A DNA stretch of 64,000 bases from PALSA-610 sp038239145 (GCA_038239145.1 JBBSFB010000021.1:1-64000), one strand, 5' to 3'; positions 28,840 to 38,286 are shown, numbered from the stretch's first letter. Notes: generated by a model not told the origin, from the letters alone. Made by a program: numbers and translations.

Positions 28840-29088
28840 ATGAGCAACGACGATAAGGACACTGGCCCGGAAGCAGGCGCGAAAGGTGTGGCAGAAGGCT
28901 TGAAGGGCAAGCTGAAGGAAGCGGCGGGCGCGTTGACCGGCAAGGACGAGTTGAAGCGCGAGGGCGAAGCACAGCAGAAGAAGGCCGAGGCCCAACGCGA
29001 CGTTGCCACCAAGGAAGCCGAAGCTGAAAAGGCTCGGGCCGAAGCGACCGCACATGAGGCCGAGCAACGCAGCCACCAAAAAGACTGA
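28840..29088 (+). CDS. CsbD-like stress protein
   Basis: 82 aa, with GGAGG 8 nt upstream of ATG 28840. The first half (GVAEGLKGKLKEAAGALTGK) is the CsbD core (kG..kevkGk.tgd); the second half is an Ala/Glu/Lys-rich helix (KREGEAQQKKAEAQRDVATK). CsbD proteins are small hydrophilic general-stress proteins. A 24-codon membrane peptide gene follows 28 nt downstream, probably in the same transcript. Confidence 0.85.
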   Translation: MSNDDKDTGPEAGAKGVAEGLKGKLKEAAGALTGKDELKREGEAQQKKAEAQRDVATKEAEAEKARAEATAHEAEQRSHQKD

Positions 29089-29116
29089 TCTTCCACACCT
29101 CGACCAAAGGGACAGC

Positions 29117-29191
29117 ATGTATATCGGAGTGGGCACCGTCGTCTTCATCCTGATCATTGTTCTGATCATTTACTTCGTGCGCCGCGCGTAA
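29117..29191 (+). CDS. 24-aa hydrophobic membrane peptide
   Basis: ATG 29117 has AAAGGGA at a 5-nt spacing. The peptide is MYIGVGT, then VVFILIIVLIIYFV, then Arg-Arg-Ala: one membrane helix with a basic C-terminal cap. Similar tiny peptides occur in Actinomycetota, with no known function. The strong ribosome site and its position behind the CsbD-like gene support expression. Confidence 0.6.
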   Translation: MYIGVGTVVFILIIVLIIYFVRRA

Positions 29192-29278
29192 AGGCGAAGA
29201 TCAGCGCGGACGGTGGGCTCCGCGGTGAATCCCGATCACTGATCGCATTTTTGGTTCGGGCCGAGCACGCTTGCGTGG

Positions 29279-31381
29279 TCAGCGAACCTTCAGGACCAGT
29301 AGGGCGATGTCGTCGTTGCGCTGCGTGAATGGCAGTCTGGCGTCGATCCGGTAACCGAGATTGGTGATGACTTCCTCTGCGGTCGTCCCGATCGCTGCGT
29401 GTGCGACGAGTTCTTCGAGCGCGTCCGGGGTGAGGTCATGTGGGGGACGAACGTCGGTGACACCATCGGTGTAGAACACCGCGATGTCACCCGAATCAAG
29501 TTCGGTGCTCACGGTCGTGGAGCGCGATTCGGCGACCCCGCCCAGCACGGTACCGGGTATCCCGATGGTTTCGCAGTGACCGTCGGCGCGATGCACGATC
29601 GGCAGGGGGTGGCCTCCGGCCGCGACGGTGAGCCGGAATCCCTTGTCGGTTTTGATCAGTGCGCCGTATAGGGCGGTGCAGAACGTTTGGCGTCCCGATC
29701 GGCGCACCGCATGGTTGAGTTGGCGGAGCACGTCGTCGGGGTCGGCGTCGTTCCAGGCCGCAGCCCGGATGGTGTGACGGGCGAGACCGGTGAGAGACGC
29801 TGCGAGCGGCCCGGTGCCGCAGACGTCGCCGATCACGATGGCCCAATGGTCGTCCACGGCGAACACGTCATAAAAGTCGCCGCCTACGGTATTGCCCTCG
29901 CCCGCAGCCCAATAGCGCACCGCGAGTTCGAGGCCCTCGATCGTCGGCAGCGCGTCGGGAAGAAGACTCGCTTGCAACGTCGCGGCGATCTCCCGTTGCT
30001 GTTCGTGCAAACGGCGGTTTTCGAGCGTCGACGCGATCCGGCTGGCGACTGCCTTGGCGAGCGTGAGATCGTCGGCGGTATATCTGCGGCTGGCTTCGGC
30101 GTTCACGAACTGCAACGCTCCGAACACGCGGCCGCCTTTGATGAGCGGAACGGCGATGGCGCTGCGCAGTCCGAGGGACCGCACGACATCGCGTGCTTCG
30201 TCAGTCGTATCCACTTCCGCCAGGACGTCATCGTCGATGTACGGATAGAACTCGCTGGTACCGGTCCGAATGACCTGAGGGATTCCGGTCGTTGACTCGG
30301 GGTCGTACGGGAACCGCTGCTGTAACGCTCGGACGTATTCGACCATCGCCGGGTCGGTGTGCGCGACTTCCATATCCGGAACGTTTCCGCCACCCGCTGG
30401 GAGCACGTGCATGAGACACCAGTCGCCCAGCATCGGGACCGCGACACGCGTCACGTTCCGCATCACCTCGTCTCGGGTCAGCGAGGCGGCGAGGGCGTCA
30501 TTGATCTCACCCAAGAACGCAAGCCGCACCGCGCTCACATGTTCTTGGGTCGCCGCAGCAGTCGCGAGTTCAACAGCACGTTCGCGTTCCGCCGCGGCGA
30601 CGAAGGCATCGGTCACGTCCGACACACAACCCATCGTGCCCGTCACGTCACCGAAGGCGTCGAGGACGACTTGGCCTTTTCCTTGCACGCAATGCACCGT
30701 GCCGTCCGGCCAGATCACGCGATGCTCGACGGTGTAGCGGGCCCTATTCGCGATCGCCTCCTGAACGGTGCGGAGCGTGGCCTGAAGGTCGTCGGGATGG
30801 ATGAGGGCTTGGTAACCGGCGAAGGTGCCATCGAACGTGCCGGGCTGCAGGCCGTAGATCCCTTCGAGCCTTGCGTCCCACCTCGTCTCGCCCGTGGTCA
30901 TATCCCAACGCCAGGTGCCGAGTTCCCCGGCGTCGAGCGCCAACCTGAGATGTTCGGCGAGATCCGTCCGCTGCTGTTCGAGCAGTCGCTGCTCGGTGAC
31001 ATCCTCCGAAGTGCCTACGATCGCCACCACCGCGCCGCGCCGATCCAGCACCGGGGTATCGATGACGAAAGCGCGTACGGTGTCGCCGTTGCGGCGTACG
31101 ACGGTGAAGTCTCCTTGCCAGGTATCGCCTGCGAGCACCGCAGCCATGATCGCTTCGCCCTCGCCCCGGTCGTGGACCTGCACCAGTACATCGGCAATGT
31201 TGCGGCCAACGACTTCTGCTTCGGTCCAGCCATACAACGTCTCCGCCTGGCGGTTCCATAACAGGATGCGGCCATCGGGAGCCGTCGCGATCACTGCTCG
31301 GGGCAACGAATCGACAACCGCGCGTTCGGACAATCCCGAGTTCTCCGCAGGACCGTTGGGCGTCTCAGGTTCGTTCGCCAC
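29279..31381 (-). CDS. PAS-PAS-GAF-PP2C (SpoIIE) serine phosphatase
   Basis: 700 aa, GTG start. PAS1 about residues 22-130 (AVIATAPDGRILLWNRQAE), PAS2 about 150-270 (LGTWRWDMTTGE to WPDGTVHCVQGKG), GAF about 290-455 and a C-terminal PPM/SpoIIE phosphatase from about 470 (LQASLLPDALPTIEGLELAV). The metal Asp residues are present in VIGDVCGTG, AVFYTDGVTD and RNDDIALLVL. It would dephosphorylate a STAS anti-sigma antagonist in response to PAS/GAF signals. The STAS protein encoded just upstream (31527-31832) is the obvious partner. A shorter relative is at 62032. Confidence 0.93.
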   Translation of the reverse strand: MANEPETPNGPAENSGLSERAVVDSLPRAVIATAPDGRILLWNRQAETLYGWTEAEVVGRNIADVLVQVHDRGEGEAIMAAVLAGDTWQGDFTVVRRNGDTVRAFVIDTPVLDRRGAVVAIVGTSEDVTEQRLLEQQRTDLAEHLRLALDAGELGTWRWDMTTGETRWDARLEGIYGLQPGTFDGTFAGYQALIHPDDLQATLRTVQEAIANRARYTVEHRVIWPDGTVHCVQGKGQVVLDAFGDVTGTMGCVSDVTDAFVAAAERERAVELATAAATQEHVSAVRLAFLGEINDALAASLTRDEVMRNVTRVAVPMLGDWCLMHVLPAGGGNVPDMEVAHTDPAMVEYVRALQQRFPYDPESTTGIPQVIRTGTSEFYPYIDDDVLAEVDTTDEARDVVRSLGLRSAIAVPLIKGGRVFGALQFVNAEASRRYTADDLTLAKAVASRIASTLENRRLHEQQREIAATLQASLLPDALPTIEGLELAVRYWAAGEGNTVGGDFYDVFAVDDHWAIVIGDVCGTGPLAASLTGLARHTIRAAAWNDADPDDVLRQLNHAVRRSGRQTFCTALYGALIKTDKGFRLTVAAGGHPLPIVHRADGHCETIGIPGTVLGGVAESRSTTVSTELDSGDIAVFYTDGVTDVRPPHDLTPDALEELVAHAAIGTTAEEVITNLGYRIDARLPFTQRNDDIALLVLKVR

Positions 31382-31526
31382 CGTCAGCCGTCCAACCAGC
31401 CCGAAGACGCCGCACAGTCAACCTGGCGCAGCAGCGCCTTTCGCTCCCGCACGGCGGCTGTTGCTCGCCATGCTCCTTCGGAGATAGCTGCGATCGATCG
31501 ACCGGTCGCACTTTCGACGGTTTCGA

Positions 31527-31832
31527 TCATTCGCCCATCAGATGTTCCAGGCCGGTCAGGGTGAAGAGGCGTCGGGCCGTCGGAGTCGGGTTTTGCACCG
31601 TGAACGTTCCGCCGTGTTCATCTTGAAGGATCCGGGCCCGGAGCAGGACGTTGATACAGGCCGAGTCCATGTAGGTCACTTCGGCCAGGTCCACGACGAC
31701 CGGAACGCTTCGGGCGAGTTCGGGCTCGATCACTGCGTGCAGGTCGGCGCAGTTCGCCACGTCGATCTCGCCCCGCACGTAGATGAGCGTCCGGGCATCA
31801 TTACGGACGACGGTCGCGATGTCGTTCTCCAC
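31527..31832 (-). CDS. STAS-domain anti-sigma factor antagonist
   Basis: 101 aa, the standard length of a stand-alone STAS protein. LIYVRGEIDVANCADL is the N-terminal beta-hairpin and helix; VVVDLAEVTYMDSACINVLL contains the phospho-switch Ser (MDSAC). In partner switching the unphosphorylated form captures an anti-sigma kinase. The downstream PP2C gene, 145 nt away on the same strand, supplies the phosphatase. No RsbW-type kinase is seen in the window. Confidence 0.92.
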   Translation of the reverse strand: MENDIATVVRNDARTLIYVRGEIDVANCADLHAVIEPELARSVPVVVDLAEVTYMDSACINVLLRARILQDEHGGTFTVQNPTPTARRLFTLTGLEHLMGE

Positions 31833-32082
31833 GGCGGAAGGTTACGACATACCGACTGCCACCTCACCCGAACGGGTGACCGGAGAACCGAATCCGGGTG
31901 ACGATAGGTCCGGCGATCGTCGAGAACCGCAGCAATGGAGTGTGCTCCCATCGGCTTCGATCGTGCAGCCGCGCGCGATCTGATGCGGGAGCTGGATGAC
32001 GACGGACCTTGGTGCAGGTCCGAGAGCAACGCCGGCTCGACAGGCGGGACAGGCGAGAGTGGTCACGCGCGGGTCGCCGCTG

Positions 32083-32529
32083 CTACTTGATCGCGTGAAG
32101 GGCGGCGCGAATGTCCTGAGCGATCTCGGTTCGGTCAATCCCCAGAATCGTGGCGGCGTCGTCGAGGGAGCATCGACCGCGACTGGTCAACGCGACGGCG
32201 ACCCGATGTCGCCACGGCAAGAGATCCCAGACAGTCTCGTGCTGGGCGGCTCCGAACGTCGAGGCGTCCCAGCATCGTGCTACGACGTGCGCGAACACCC
32301 TTTGACGTTCGGTCACCGCGTTGACGCAACGCGGCAGACCGTCTACGAACACGAAGACATCGACCACGATCTCCTCGGCTGCCCGGCGGTCATGAGTGAG
32401 TCCTTCGGCGACAGCAAAAGCGTGTCGACCGCACTCCTCGTACAGTGCGGCCGTCGTCCCAGCGCGACCTTGATCGACGTCGGCTGCGTCGACCTCGTCG
32501 CCCCGCCGGCGACTTCTCGTCCCGAGCAT
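32083..32529 (-). CDS. Divergent sigma-70/ECF-like protein
   Basis: 148 aa. The N-terminal half (ALYEECGRHAFAVAEGLTHD, then RRAAEEIVVDVFVFVDGLPR) has the shape of sigma region 2. The C-terminal half (LPWRHRVAVALTSRGRCSLD, then DAATILGIDRTEIAQDIRAA) is a region-4 helix-turn-helix. The aromatic promoter-melting residues of region 2 are poorly conserved and the protein is short, so it may be a degenerate or specialised sigma-like regulator. No anti-sigma gene is adjacent. Confidence 0.6.
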   Translation of the reverse strand: MLGTRSRRRGDEVDAADVDQGRAGTTAALYEECGRHAFAVAEGLTHDRRAAEEIVVDVFVFVDGLPRCVNAVTERQRVFAHVVARCWDASTFGAAQHETVWDLLPWRHRVAVALTSRGRCSLDDAATILGIDRTEIAQDIRAALHAIK

Positions 32530-32625
32530 CCTTGTGCCTCTTATCGGGCGAAAAAGCCGAGGTCCGGGCTCGATCGCGGTCCAACTACGCGCGGTGGGGG
32601 ACCACCGGCATATAAGCGAAGCGTG

Positions 32626-32643
32626 GCGAAGCGAACGCTTCGC
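32626..32643. promoter_or_regulatory. Perfect 8+2+8 palindrome with an extra half-site
   Basis: GCGAAGCG-AA-CGCTTCGC, preceded at 32615 by another direct copy of the half-site (AGCGAAGCG), about 200 bp upstream of the LPXTG-protein gene. It lies within 32530-32832, which contains no gene. Operator-like; protein unknown. Confidence 0.5.
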
Positions 32644-32832
32644 GCTACTTACTACCCCTCATGGTGTGTCGCAAACCGAGCACACATGCGAGCCCGAGCT
32701 CAAGGGAGACGGTCGGAGGGTGACGACGACGGCCCGATTTTTGCCGACGGGATGGCGGAGCCGAGGTTACGGAGCGACGAAGTGGATGGCTGAGGCTCAA
32801 GCGGTTGCAGGTTCGGGTCGACGGTCTGCGGG

Positions 32833-35343
32833 ATGCGACAACGCCGGCCTTGGGGTGTCCGGCGAGCCGCGTGCGGGTTTGTGGCGGCTGTTGCGGCCGT
32901 CGCGTTGGTCGGGTTGAACGCGCAGCCGGCCCTCGCCGCACCGGGAGGCGGCCCCGTACCGCCCAATCCCGGTGGCTCGATTTCGGGCGTCGTTTCCGAC
33001 GCGGGCGGCGGCGGGCTCTCGGGGATTTGCGTGAACATCGACAACGGGCCGGGGACGCAGACCGACGGATCTGGTGCGTACTCGATTGCCGGGCTCGGTA
33101 CCGGTTCGTTCAAGGTGCAGTATTCCGATTGCAACCCGACAGTGCGGTACCTGTCGCAGTGGTACGCGGGCCGTTCGGATTCCGACTCGGCCGACGCTGT
33201 CGCCGTGGCTGCGGGCACGAACATTCCGCTCGCCGACGTGCATTTGGTGCTCGCGGGGTTGGTACACGGCACGGTCACCGGTCCCGGCGGCGGTCCGCTG
33301 TTGGGAATCTGTGTCGACGCCGACGTCGCGAACAACAACGGCTGGGACTTCGTGAAGGGTAGGACGACGGCCGGCGACGGCACGTACACGATCGACCAGC
33401 TTGGCCCGGCCACGCTGCGCATCGAGTTTCGTGAGTGCAACAGCGGCAGTCGTCCCTACATCGCTCAGTGGTACGACAACAAGGCCGACTTCAACGACTC
33501 GACGCCCGTGGTCCTCGCGCCCGGTGACGATCGACATGGCATCGACGCCGGGCTCGCGTCGGGCGTCGCAGTCGCAGGACGCGTCACTGACGGTGCCGGC
33601 CATCCGATCGCGGGGATCAACGTCAACGTCAACCCCACGAGCCGAGGCTCCAGCGGCTACGGCCAGACCGACGGCAACGGCGACTACACCACGGATGCTG
33701 TCGCGCCCGGGACCTACAACGTCGAGTTCTCCGATGGCAGCTCGGCGCCGGTGTGGGCAAGCCAGTACTGGAACGGCAAGTTGTCGCCGAACCGCGCCAC
33801 CCCGCTCACGCTTTCCGGCGCGGGCGGGGCTGTGCACGGCGGGATCAACGCCCGGCTCGCGCCGGCCGCGACGATCAGAGGCACGGTCACGGTTCCGGGC
33901 GGGGGCCCTGCGGCCGGGATCTGCGTCGACGCCAGCATCGCCACTCCGAACGGTCCCGATCAGGTTGCGGGCACGACGACCGCGAGCAGCGGTAGCTACA
34001 CGCTCGGTGGACTGCCGGCGGCCGCGATGAAAGTCTCCTTTCACGCCTGCAACGGCGGGGGCACATATCTCAAACAGTGGTGGCACCGGCAAGCCACGTT
34101 CGCGACCGCGACCGCGCTGAACGTCGCCGCGGGTCAGACTCGATCCGGGATCGACGCGCAGCTCGTCGCGGCGGCCCAGATCATCGGGACCGTCACCGAC
34201 TCCGGGGGCCATGCGATCGGTGGGATCTGCGCGCAAGCGTCGACCACCACCTTCTTCGGTGGTCTCGCGCGCACCGACTCCAACGGTCACTACGCCATCA
34301 GCCTCGCCCGCTCGGGCGACTACCGCGTGCAATTCGTCGACTGCAACGACACGCGCACCTTCGCCGGCCAGTGGTGGAACCGGCAGCCCACCTCGGCGAG
34401 CGCGAGCACCGTTACCGTGGTCGCCGGTCACGTGGTCACCCACATCGACGCTCGGCTCGAGCCCGGCGCGCCCGGCAGCATCTCGGGCACGGTCGTCAAT
34501 CTGAGCGGGCGCGCGATGACTTCGGTGTGCGTGATCGCATACCTGCCTGACCAGTTCGCGGTCGCGGGCCAGGTCCGTGCCGACGGGACCTACACAATCG
34601 CCAACGTACCGTCGGGCACGTACGCGCTGGCGTTCCTCGGTTGCACCGGGGGCGACGCCAGCCCGGTGATCGCAGATCCGCAACTGACGACGCTCCACTA
34701 CGCCGGGGTCTGGTGGGACGGTCCGCTCGTTCATATCGACAATACGAACGACGGTGGACCCGACCCGATCGCGCAAGGTGCAACGCTCGTCAGCGCGGCT
34801 CCGGGCGATCACCTCACGGGCTACAACCGCTGCTTCGGCTGCAGCGCGATCACGATCTCGCACATCACGCCCGGGCGAGCGTCGCTCACCGTCGCGTTCA
34901 CGACGCCCGGCTTCGTGAATCAAGACAGCGTGCAGACGGGTGCGTCGACGACGACGGCGAGCACGCTTACCTACACCGTGGCCTGCACTCCGAGCGACGG
35001 AACGGCATCCGGATCGGCGACGGGCACCAGCTCGCCGATCACCGTCACCGGACTCACATCACGCGCGCCGTACACGTGTGAGGTCGCTGCCTCGGACGGC
35101 CGCACGACCGTCGGTCACTCAGCCCTTTCGAACCGCGTGCTCCTCACGAGCGGGCCGGTCCCCGGAGCCCAGATCCTCGATCCCGTCCCCGCGGTGCCCG
35201 TGCCGGGCGAGCTGCCCCGAACCGGCACGAGCTCCGGAACGCTGACCGACGTCGCTGTCATGATTCTCATGGTCGGAACCGGTCTGTTCGCTTCCACGCG
35301 CCGCGGACGCCAGACCACCCGAAGGTGTGGCAAAGCGGCGTGA
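32833..35343 (+). CDS. LPXTG-anchored repeat surface protein
   Basis: 836 aa. A signal peptide (RRAACGFVAAVAAVALVGLN, then AQPALAA) is followed by about seven tandem modules of 85-100 residues. Each begins GTVTxxGGxPxxGICVDA and ends CN....YxxQWW/QWY, as in carboxypeptidase-regulatory-like (prealbumin) beta domains with a conserved Cys pair. A fibronectin-like domain follows (ITISHITPGRASLTVAF), then a sorting signal: GELPRTG, hydrophobic VAVMILMVGTGLF and a basic tail. LPRTG fits sortase anchoring to peptidoglycan. No sortase is encoded in the window. The role is probably adhesion or wall architecture. Confidence 0.88.
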   Translation: MRQRRPWGVRRAACGFVAAVAAVALVGLNAQPALAAPGGGPVPPNPGGSISGVVSDAGGGGLSGICVNIDNGPGTQTDGSGAYSIAGLGTGSFKVQYSDCNPTVRYLSQWYAGRSDSDSADAVAVAAGTNIPLADVHLVLAGLVHGTVTGPGGGPLLGICVDADVANNNGWDFVKGRTTAGDGTYTIDQLGPATLRIEFRECNSGSRPYIAQWYDNKADFNDSTPVVLAPGDDRHGIDAGLASGVAVAGRVTDGAGHPIAGINVNVNPTSRGSSGYGQTDGNGDYTTDAVAPGTYNVEFSDGSSAPVWASQYWNGKLSPNRATPLTLSGAGGAVHGGINARLAPAATIRGTVTVPGGGPAAGICVDASIATPNGPDQVAGTTTASSGSYTLGGLPAAAMKVSFHACNGGGTYLKQWWHRQATFATATALNVAAGQTRSGIDAQLVAAAQIIGTVTDSGGHAIGGICAQASTTTFFGGLARTDSNGHYAISLARSGDYRVQFVDCNDTRTFAGQWWNRQPTSASASTVTVVAGHVVTHIDARLEPGAPGSISGTVVNLSGRAMTSVCVIAYLPDQFAVAGQVRADGTYTIANVPSGTYALAFLGCTGGDASPVIADPQLTTLHYAGVWWDGPLVHIDNTNDGGPDPIAQGATLVSAAPGDHLTGYNRCFGCSAITISHITPGRASLTVAFTTPGFVNQDSVQTGASTTTASTLTYTVACTPSDGTASGSATGTSSPITVTGLTSRAPYTCEVAASDGRTTVGHSALSNRVLLTSGPVPGAQILDPVPAVPVPGELPRTGTSSGTLTDVAVMILMVGTGLFASTRRGRQTTRRCGKAA

Positions 35344-35491
35344 GGTGATAATTACCTCAGCCATTGGTCCGAGGAGATCGGCACGCAGACGACGTGGGCC
35401 GACGTCCCAACCGGTAACAACGCGACCCAGGCGATTCTGAACGACTGAAGACGAACCATTTTGCCTTCGGCGCCGGCTTCAACGAGTCGGA

Positions 35492-36730
35492 TCAGTCGAT
35501 AGGAAGGAGTCGATCGATCAGTGATCGTGCGGCGGCGACGACGAGTGCACGGTCGTGAGTTACGACGAACTCGAATTGGCGATCGCGGTCCGGACCGTCG
35601 TCGCCAAGGTCTCGGGCGATCAGCGCGCCGGCGTAGTGGGGTCCGACAACCACAACTGTCCACTCGCCCACCAGTTCGTCATCGTGCTCGAGACTCGCGC
35701 CGCGAACTCCTCGGGCCGGTACCGGGGCCATGCCGATGCCGAGTGCGCCGACGAGCGCACAGTGTCGGGCGAGTTCCGCGTAACGACGCCGGGTCGATGG
35801 TGTGAAGCGATCGGCCGACTGGAACGAGGCCAACAACACGAGATCAGTGTCGTCGTGACCGAGCGACTCCAGATGGTGGGACATTCCGAGCAGAACGCGC
35901 TTGCGTGCGATTCGCTTCCGTCGTGATTGAGCAATGAGCGAGAACGGTGTCGGCACCGGCGACGGGGGCACGGTGAACGCGAGTGGCCCGTGACCTTCCT
36001 CGGCGGTTGGTCGCGCTTGTGGATGGCCGAACAACCACCCCTGGCCGAGCGTCGCGCCCAGGGCCAGGGCCTGCTCGAGATGGCCGGGCGTTTCGATTCC
36101 CTCGGCCAACATCGTGGCTCCGGTGACCTCGGTGTGCGCGAGTACGGCCGCCATCACGCGACCCTGGTCGCGTCCCGGCTGATCTTGGACGAGCGAGATG
36201 TCGAGCTTGATGACATCGGGTGCCACGAACGGAAGGATCGTCAGTGAATCCGGGTCGACGCCGACGTCGTCGAGCGCTATGCCCCAGCCTCGGTCCCTCG
36301 CCCAGGCTGCCATCCGTAGCACCTCGGCCGGACTGCGCAAGAGTGACCGTTCGGTGAGCTCGATGACGACCCGGAGCTCGGACGCAGCCCGGTCGAGCAG
36401 CTCGATCGCCCCGGCGGGGATGCTGAGCGCGAAGCTCGACGGCTCAACGTTGACGAAAAGGGTGTGACGCTGCGCCATCCCGCTTTCGAGTGCGCCCCGC
36501 AGCGCGGCGACCCGACACGCCCAGTCGAGCTCGGCCAACCGGCCCGCCTCGATCGCCGCAGGAAACGCGACCGCAGGCGAGAGCTCGGCATCATGCCAGC
36601 GGGCGAGAGCTTCGAAGGCAACCACACCTCGGCTGTCGAGCTCGACGATCGGCTGAAACGCCGCATAGAGGTTCTCGGGATCGAGGGCCCGGTCAACAAC
36701 CGGGCCTCGGGAGACGCTGACCGCACTCAT
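35492..36730 (-). CDS. EAL-DICT cyclic-di-GMP phosphodiesterase/sensor
   Basis: 412 aa from ATG 36730, chosen for GGAGGT 5 nt upstream (a longer frame reaches 36883). The EAL domain (about residues 20-240) contains FEALARW, VNVEPSS, ELTERSL, ALDDVGVDPDS, KLDISLV and LAEGIETPGHLEQALALGA, so the main metal and catalytic residues appear intact. The C-terminal 150 residues (LLGMSHHLES to VVVVGPHYAGALIA) match the DICT sensory domain. It should hydrolyse or sense cyclic di-GMP. It is divergent from a type IV pilin gene 284 bp away, a sensible functional link. Confidence 0.9.
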   Translation of the reverse strand: MSAVSVSRGPVVDRALDPENLYAAFQPIVELDSRGVVAFEALARWHDAELSPAVAFPAAIEAGRLAELDWACRVAALRGALESGMAQRHTLFVNVEPSSFALSIPAGAIELLDRAASELRVVIELTERSLLRSPAEVLRMAAWARDRGWGIALDDVGVDPDSLTILPFVAPDVIKLDISLVQDQPGRDQGRVMAAVLAHTEVTGATMLAEGIETPGHLEQALALGATLGQGWLFGHPQARPTAEEGHGPLAFTVPPSPVPTPFSLIAQSRRKRIARKRVLLGMSHHLESLGHDDTDLVLLASFQSADRFTPSTRRRYAELARHCALVGALGIGMAPVPARGVRGASLEHDDELVGEWTVVVVGPHYAGALIARDLGDDGPDRDRQFEFVVTHDRALVVAAARSLIDRLLPID

Positions 36731-37014
36731 GCCGTACCTCCGAGAGGTTCGCTGCCCGTCGCAGGAGATCGGCAGCTCGGACCCACCGCCCAAGCCGCTT
36801 TCGCTCCGACGGCCGGCATTCTGCGCAATCGGGCGTTCCGCTGCGGTGTGCGTACCGCACGAGAACCTGTGGTGAGCAGTCATGTTGTGCGGCGACGGCG
36901 GTCACGCCACGGTTTGGACCGAAGGTCCGACGGCGCTTGCGAATCACATCAGTGTGTGGAGAAGCGGTCGATAGATCAGCATTGCCAATCCGATGCCAGA
37001 GCAAGGGGACCCGC

Positions 37015-37470
37015 ATGCGATCTCTCGTCCGCGGCGCGCGGCACGATGACGAGACGGGTTTCACCCTGATCGAACTCATGGTGGTCGTGTTGATCATCGC
37101 GATCCTGATCGCGATTGCGATTCCGACGTTCTTGGGCGCGCGCTCGCGTGCCCAGGATCGATCGGTGCAGTCCGACCTGCGTAACGGGCTGACGGCCGAG
37201 AAGACCTACTACGCCGACAAGCAGGCCTACAGCGCGACCACGGCCACGATGGCAGCAGTCGAACCGACCCTGAAGTGGGGGACCGGACTCACCGTGTCCG
37301 TGAGTCCCGACACGCTTTCGGTGTGCCTGCAGGAGACCTCGAAGTCCGGCACCGTTTTTGGTCTGCTCGATATCTCGGCGGGCGTCAACGCGGGCACCTA
37401 TTACGGCAAAGTTGCGTGCGGCACGCCTGCCAACGGCGCTGTGACGGGTGGCTACATCAGCAGCTGGTAG
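37015..37470 (+). CDS. Type IV pilin-like prepilin
   Basis: 151 aa from ATG 37015 (AAGGGG upstream). A short leader ends in DDETG, followed by FTLIELMVVVLIIAILIAIA: the class III prepilin cleavage site (G before F) with Glu5 and the N-terminal hydrophobic helix. The mature C-domain contains two Cys (SVCLQET and KVACGTP) that could form the pilin D-loop disulfide. No assembly ATPase or peptidase is adjacent, so it depends on genes elsewhere. The divergent EAL-DICT gene hints at cyclic-di-GMP control. Confidence 0.9.
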   Translation: MRSLVRGARHDDETGFTLIELMVVVLIIAILIAIAIPTFLGARSRAQDRSVQSDLRNGLTAEKTYYADKQAYSATTATMAAVEPTLKWGTGLTVSVSPDTLSVCLQETSKSGTVFGLLDISAGVNAGTYYGKVACGTPANGAVTGGYISSW

Positions 37471-37662
37471 CGAGCGCTCGCCGCGCCGACGTGGGTGGGC
37501 CGCGCCCGCGCTCGCGCCCGCGCCACGAGTTGTCGTCGCCTGACTTCCGGGGACTTCGGCGCCCGTTGGTGGGACCTTTGGCCCTCCCCAGAGAACCCCC
37601 TCGAGCCGACAGTGGTCGTAAGAGGACTCGCGTCTGGCAGTCCCCTGGGGATGAGGAGCTCC

Positions 37663-38286
37663 ATGACTACGACTCTGGATCGCACGAGCACTACTGCAGT
37701 GCCGACCACCGTGACGGAACACGAGGGATCGGCGCGCGACGATCAATCACCCACATTGACGCCTCTGAGTCGGCGAGTTCTCGAGGTTGGACTCACGGGT
37801 GCGCGCCTTGTCATCGGCTTCGAGTTCCTGTGGGCCTTTCTCGACAAGATGTTCGGGTTCGGCTACAGCACGGGGAGCGCAAAGGCCTGGATCCACGGCG
37901 GTTCGCCGACGACCGGATTCCTTTCCCACGCCGACGGCGGACCGTTGCGCGGCACCTTCCACTGGCTCGCAGGCATGACCGCGGTCGACTACCTGTTCAT
38001 GGCGGGGCTCCTCGGGGTGGGCGTCGCGCTCGTCGTCGGCGTCGCTCTGCGTCCGGCTGCGATCGCGGGTTGCACGATGCTCGCCATGATGTACATCGCG
38101 GTGTGGCCCTTCGCCAAGATCGCCGGCGGCCAGCCGACCGGTTCGGTGAACCCGATCGTCGACGACCACATCGTCAGCATCGTTGCCCTGATCGTGGTCG
38201 GTGCGCTCGCCGCATGGAGCATCGGTCCGATCAGCCGGCGCTGGTCGGAGTTCAGCATCGTGAAGTCGCACTCCTGGATGCGGTAG
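37663..38286 (+). CDS. DoxX-family membrane protein
   Basis: 207 aa from ATG 37663 (AGGAG 5 nt upstream; upstream ATG 37651 lacks one). A polar N-terminus of about 40 residues is followed by four hydrophobic helices: LTGARLVIGFEFLWAFLDKM, VDYLFMAGLLGVGVALVVGV, AGCTMLAMMYIAVWPF and HIVSIVALIVVGALAAWSI. FEFLWAFLDKMFGFG matches the DoxX/DoxD type. The family includes subunits linked to thiosulfate:quinone oxidoreductase and redox homeostasis; the role here is open. The alcohol dehydrogenase gene follows 55 bp downstream. Confidence 0.82.
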   Translation: MTTTLDRTSTTAVPTTVTEHEGSARDDQSPTLTPLSRRVLEVGLTGARLVIGFEFLWAFLDKMFGFGYSTGSAKAWIHGGSPTTGFLSHADGGPLRGTFHWLAGMTAVDYLFMAGLLGVGVALVVGVALRPAAIAGCTMLAMMYIAVWPFAKIAGGQPTGSVNPIVDDHIVSIVALIVVGALAAWSIGPISRRWSEFSIVKSHSWMR

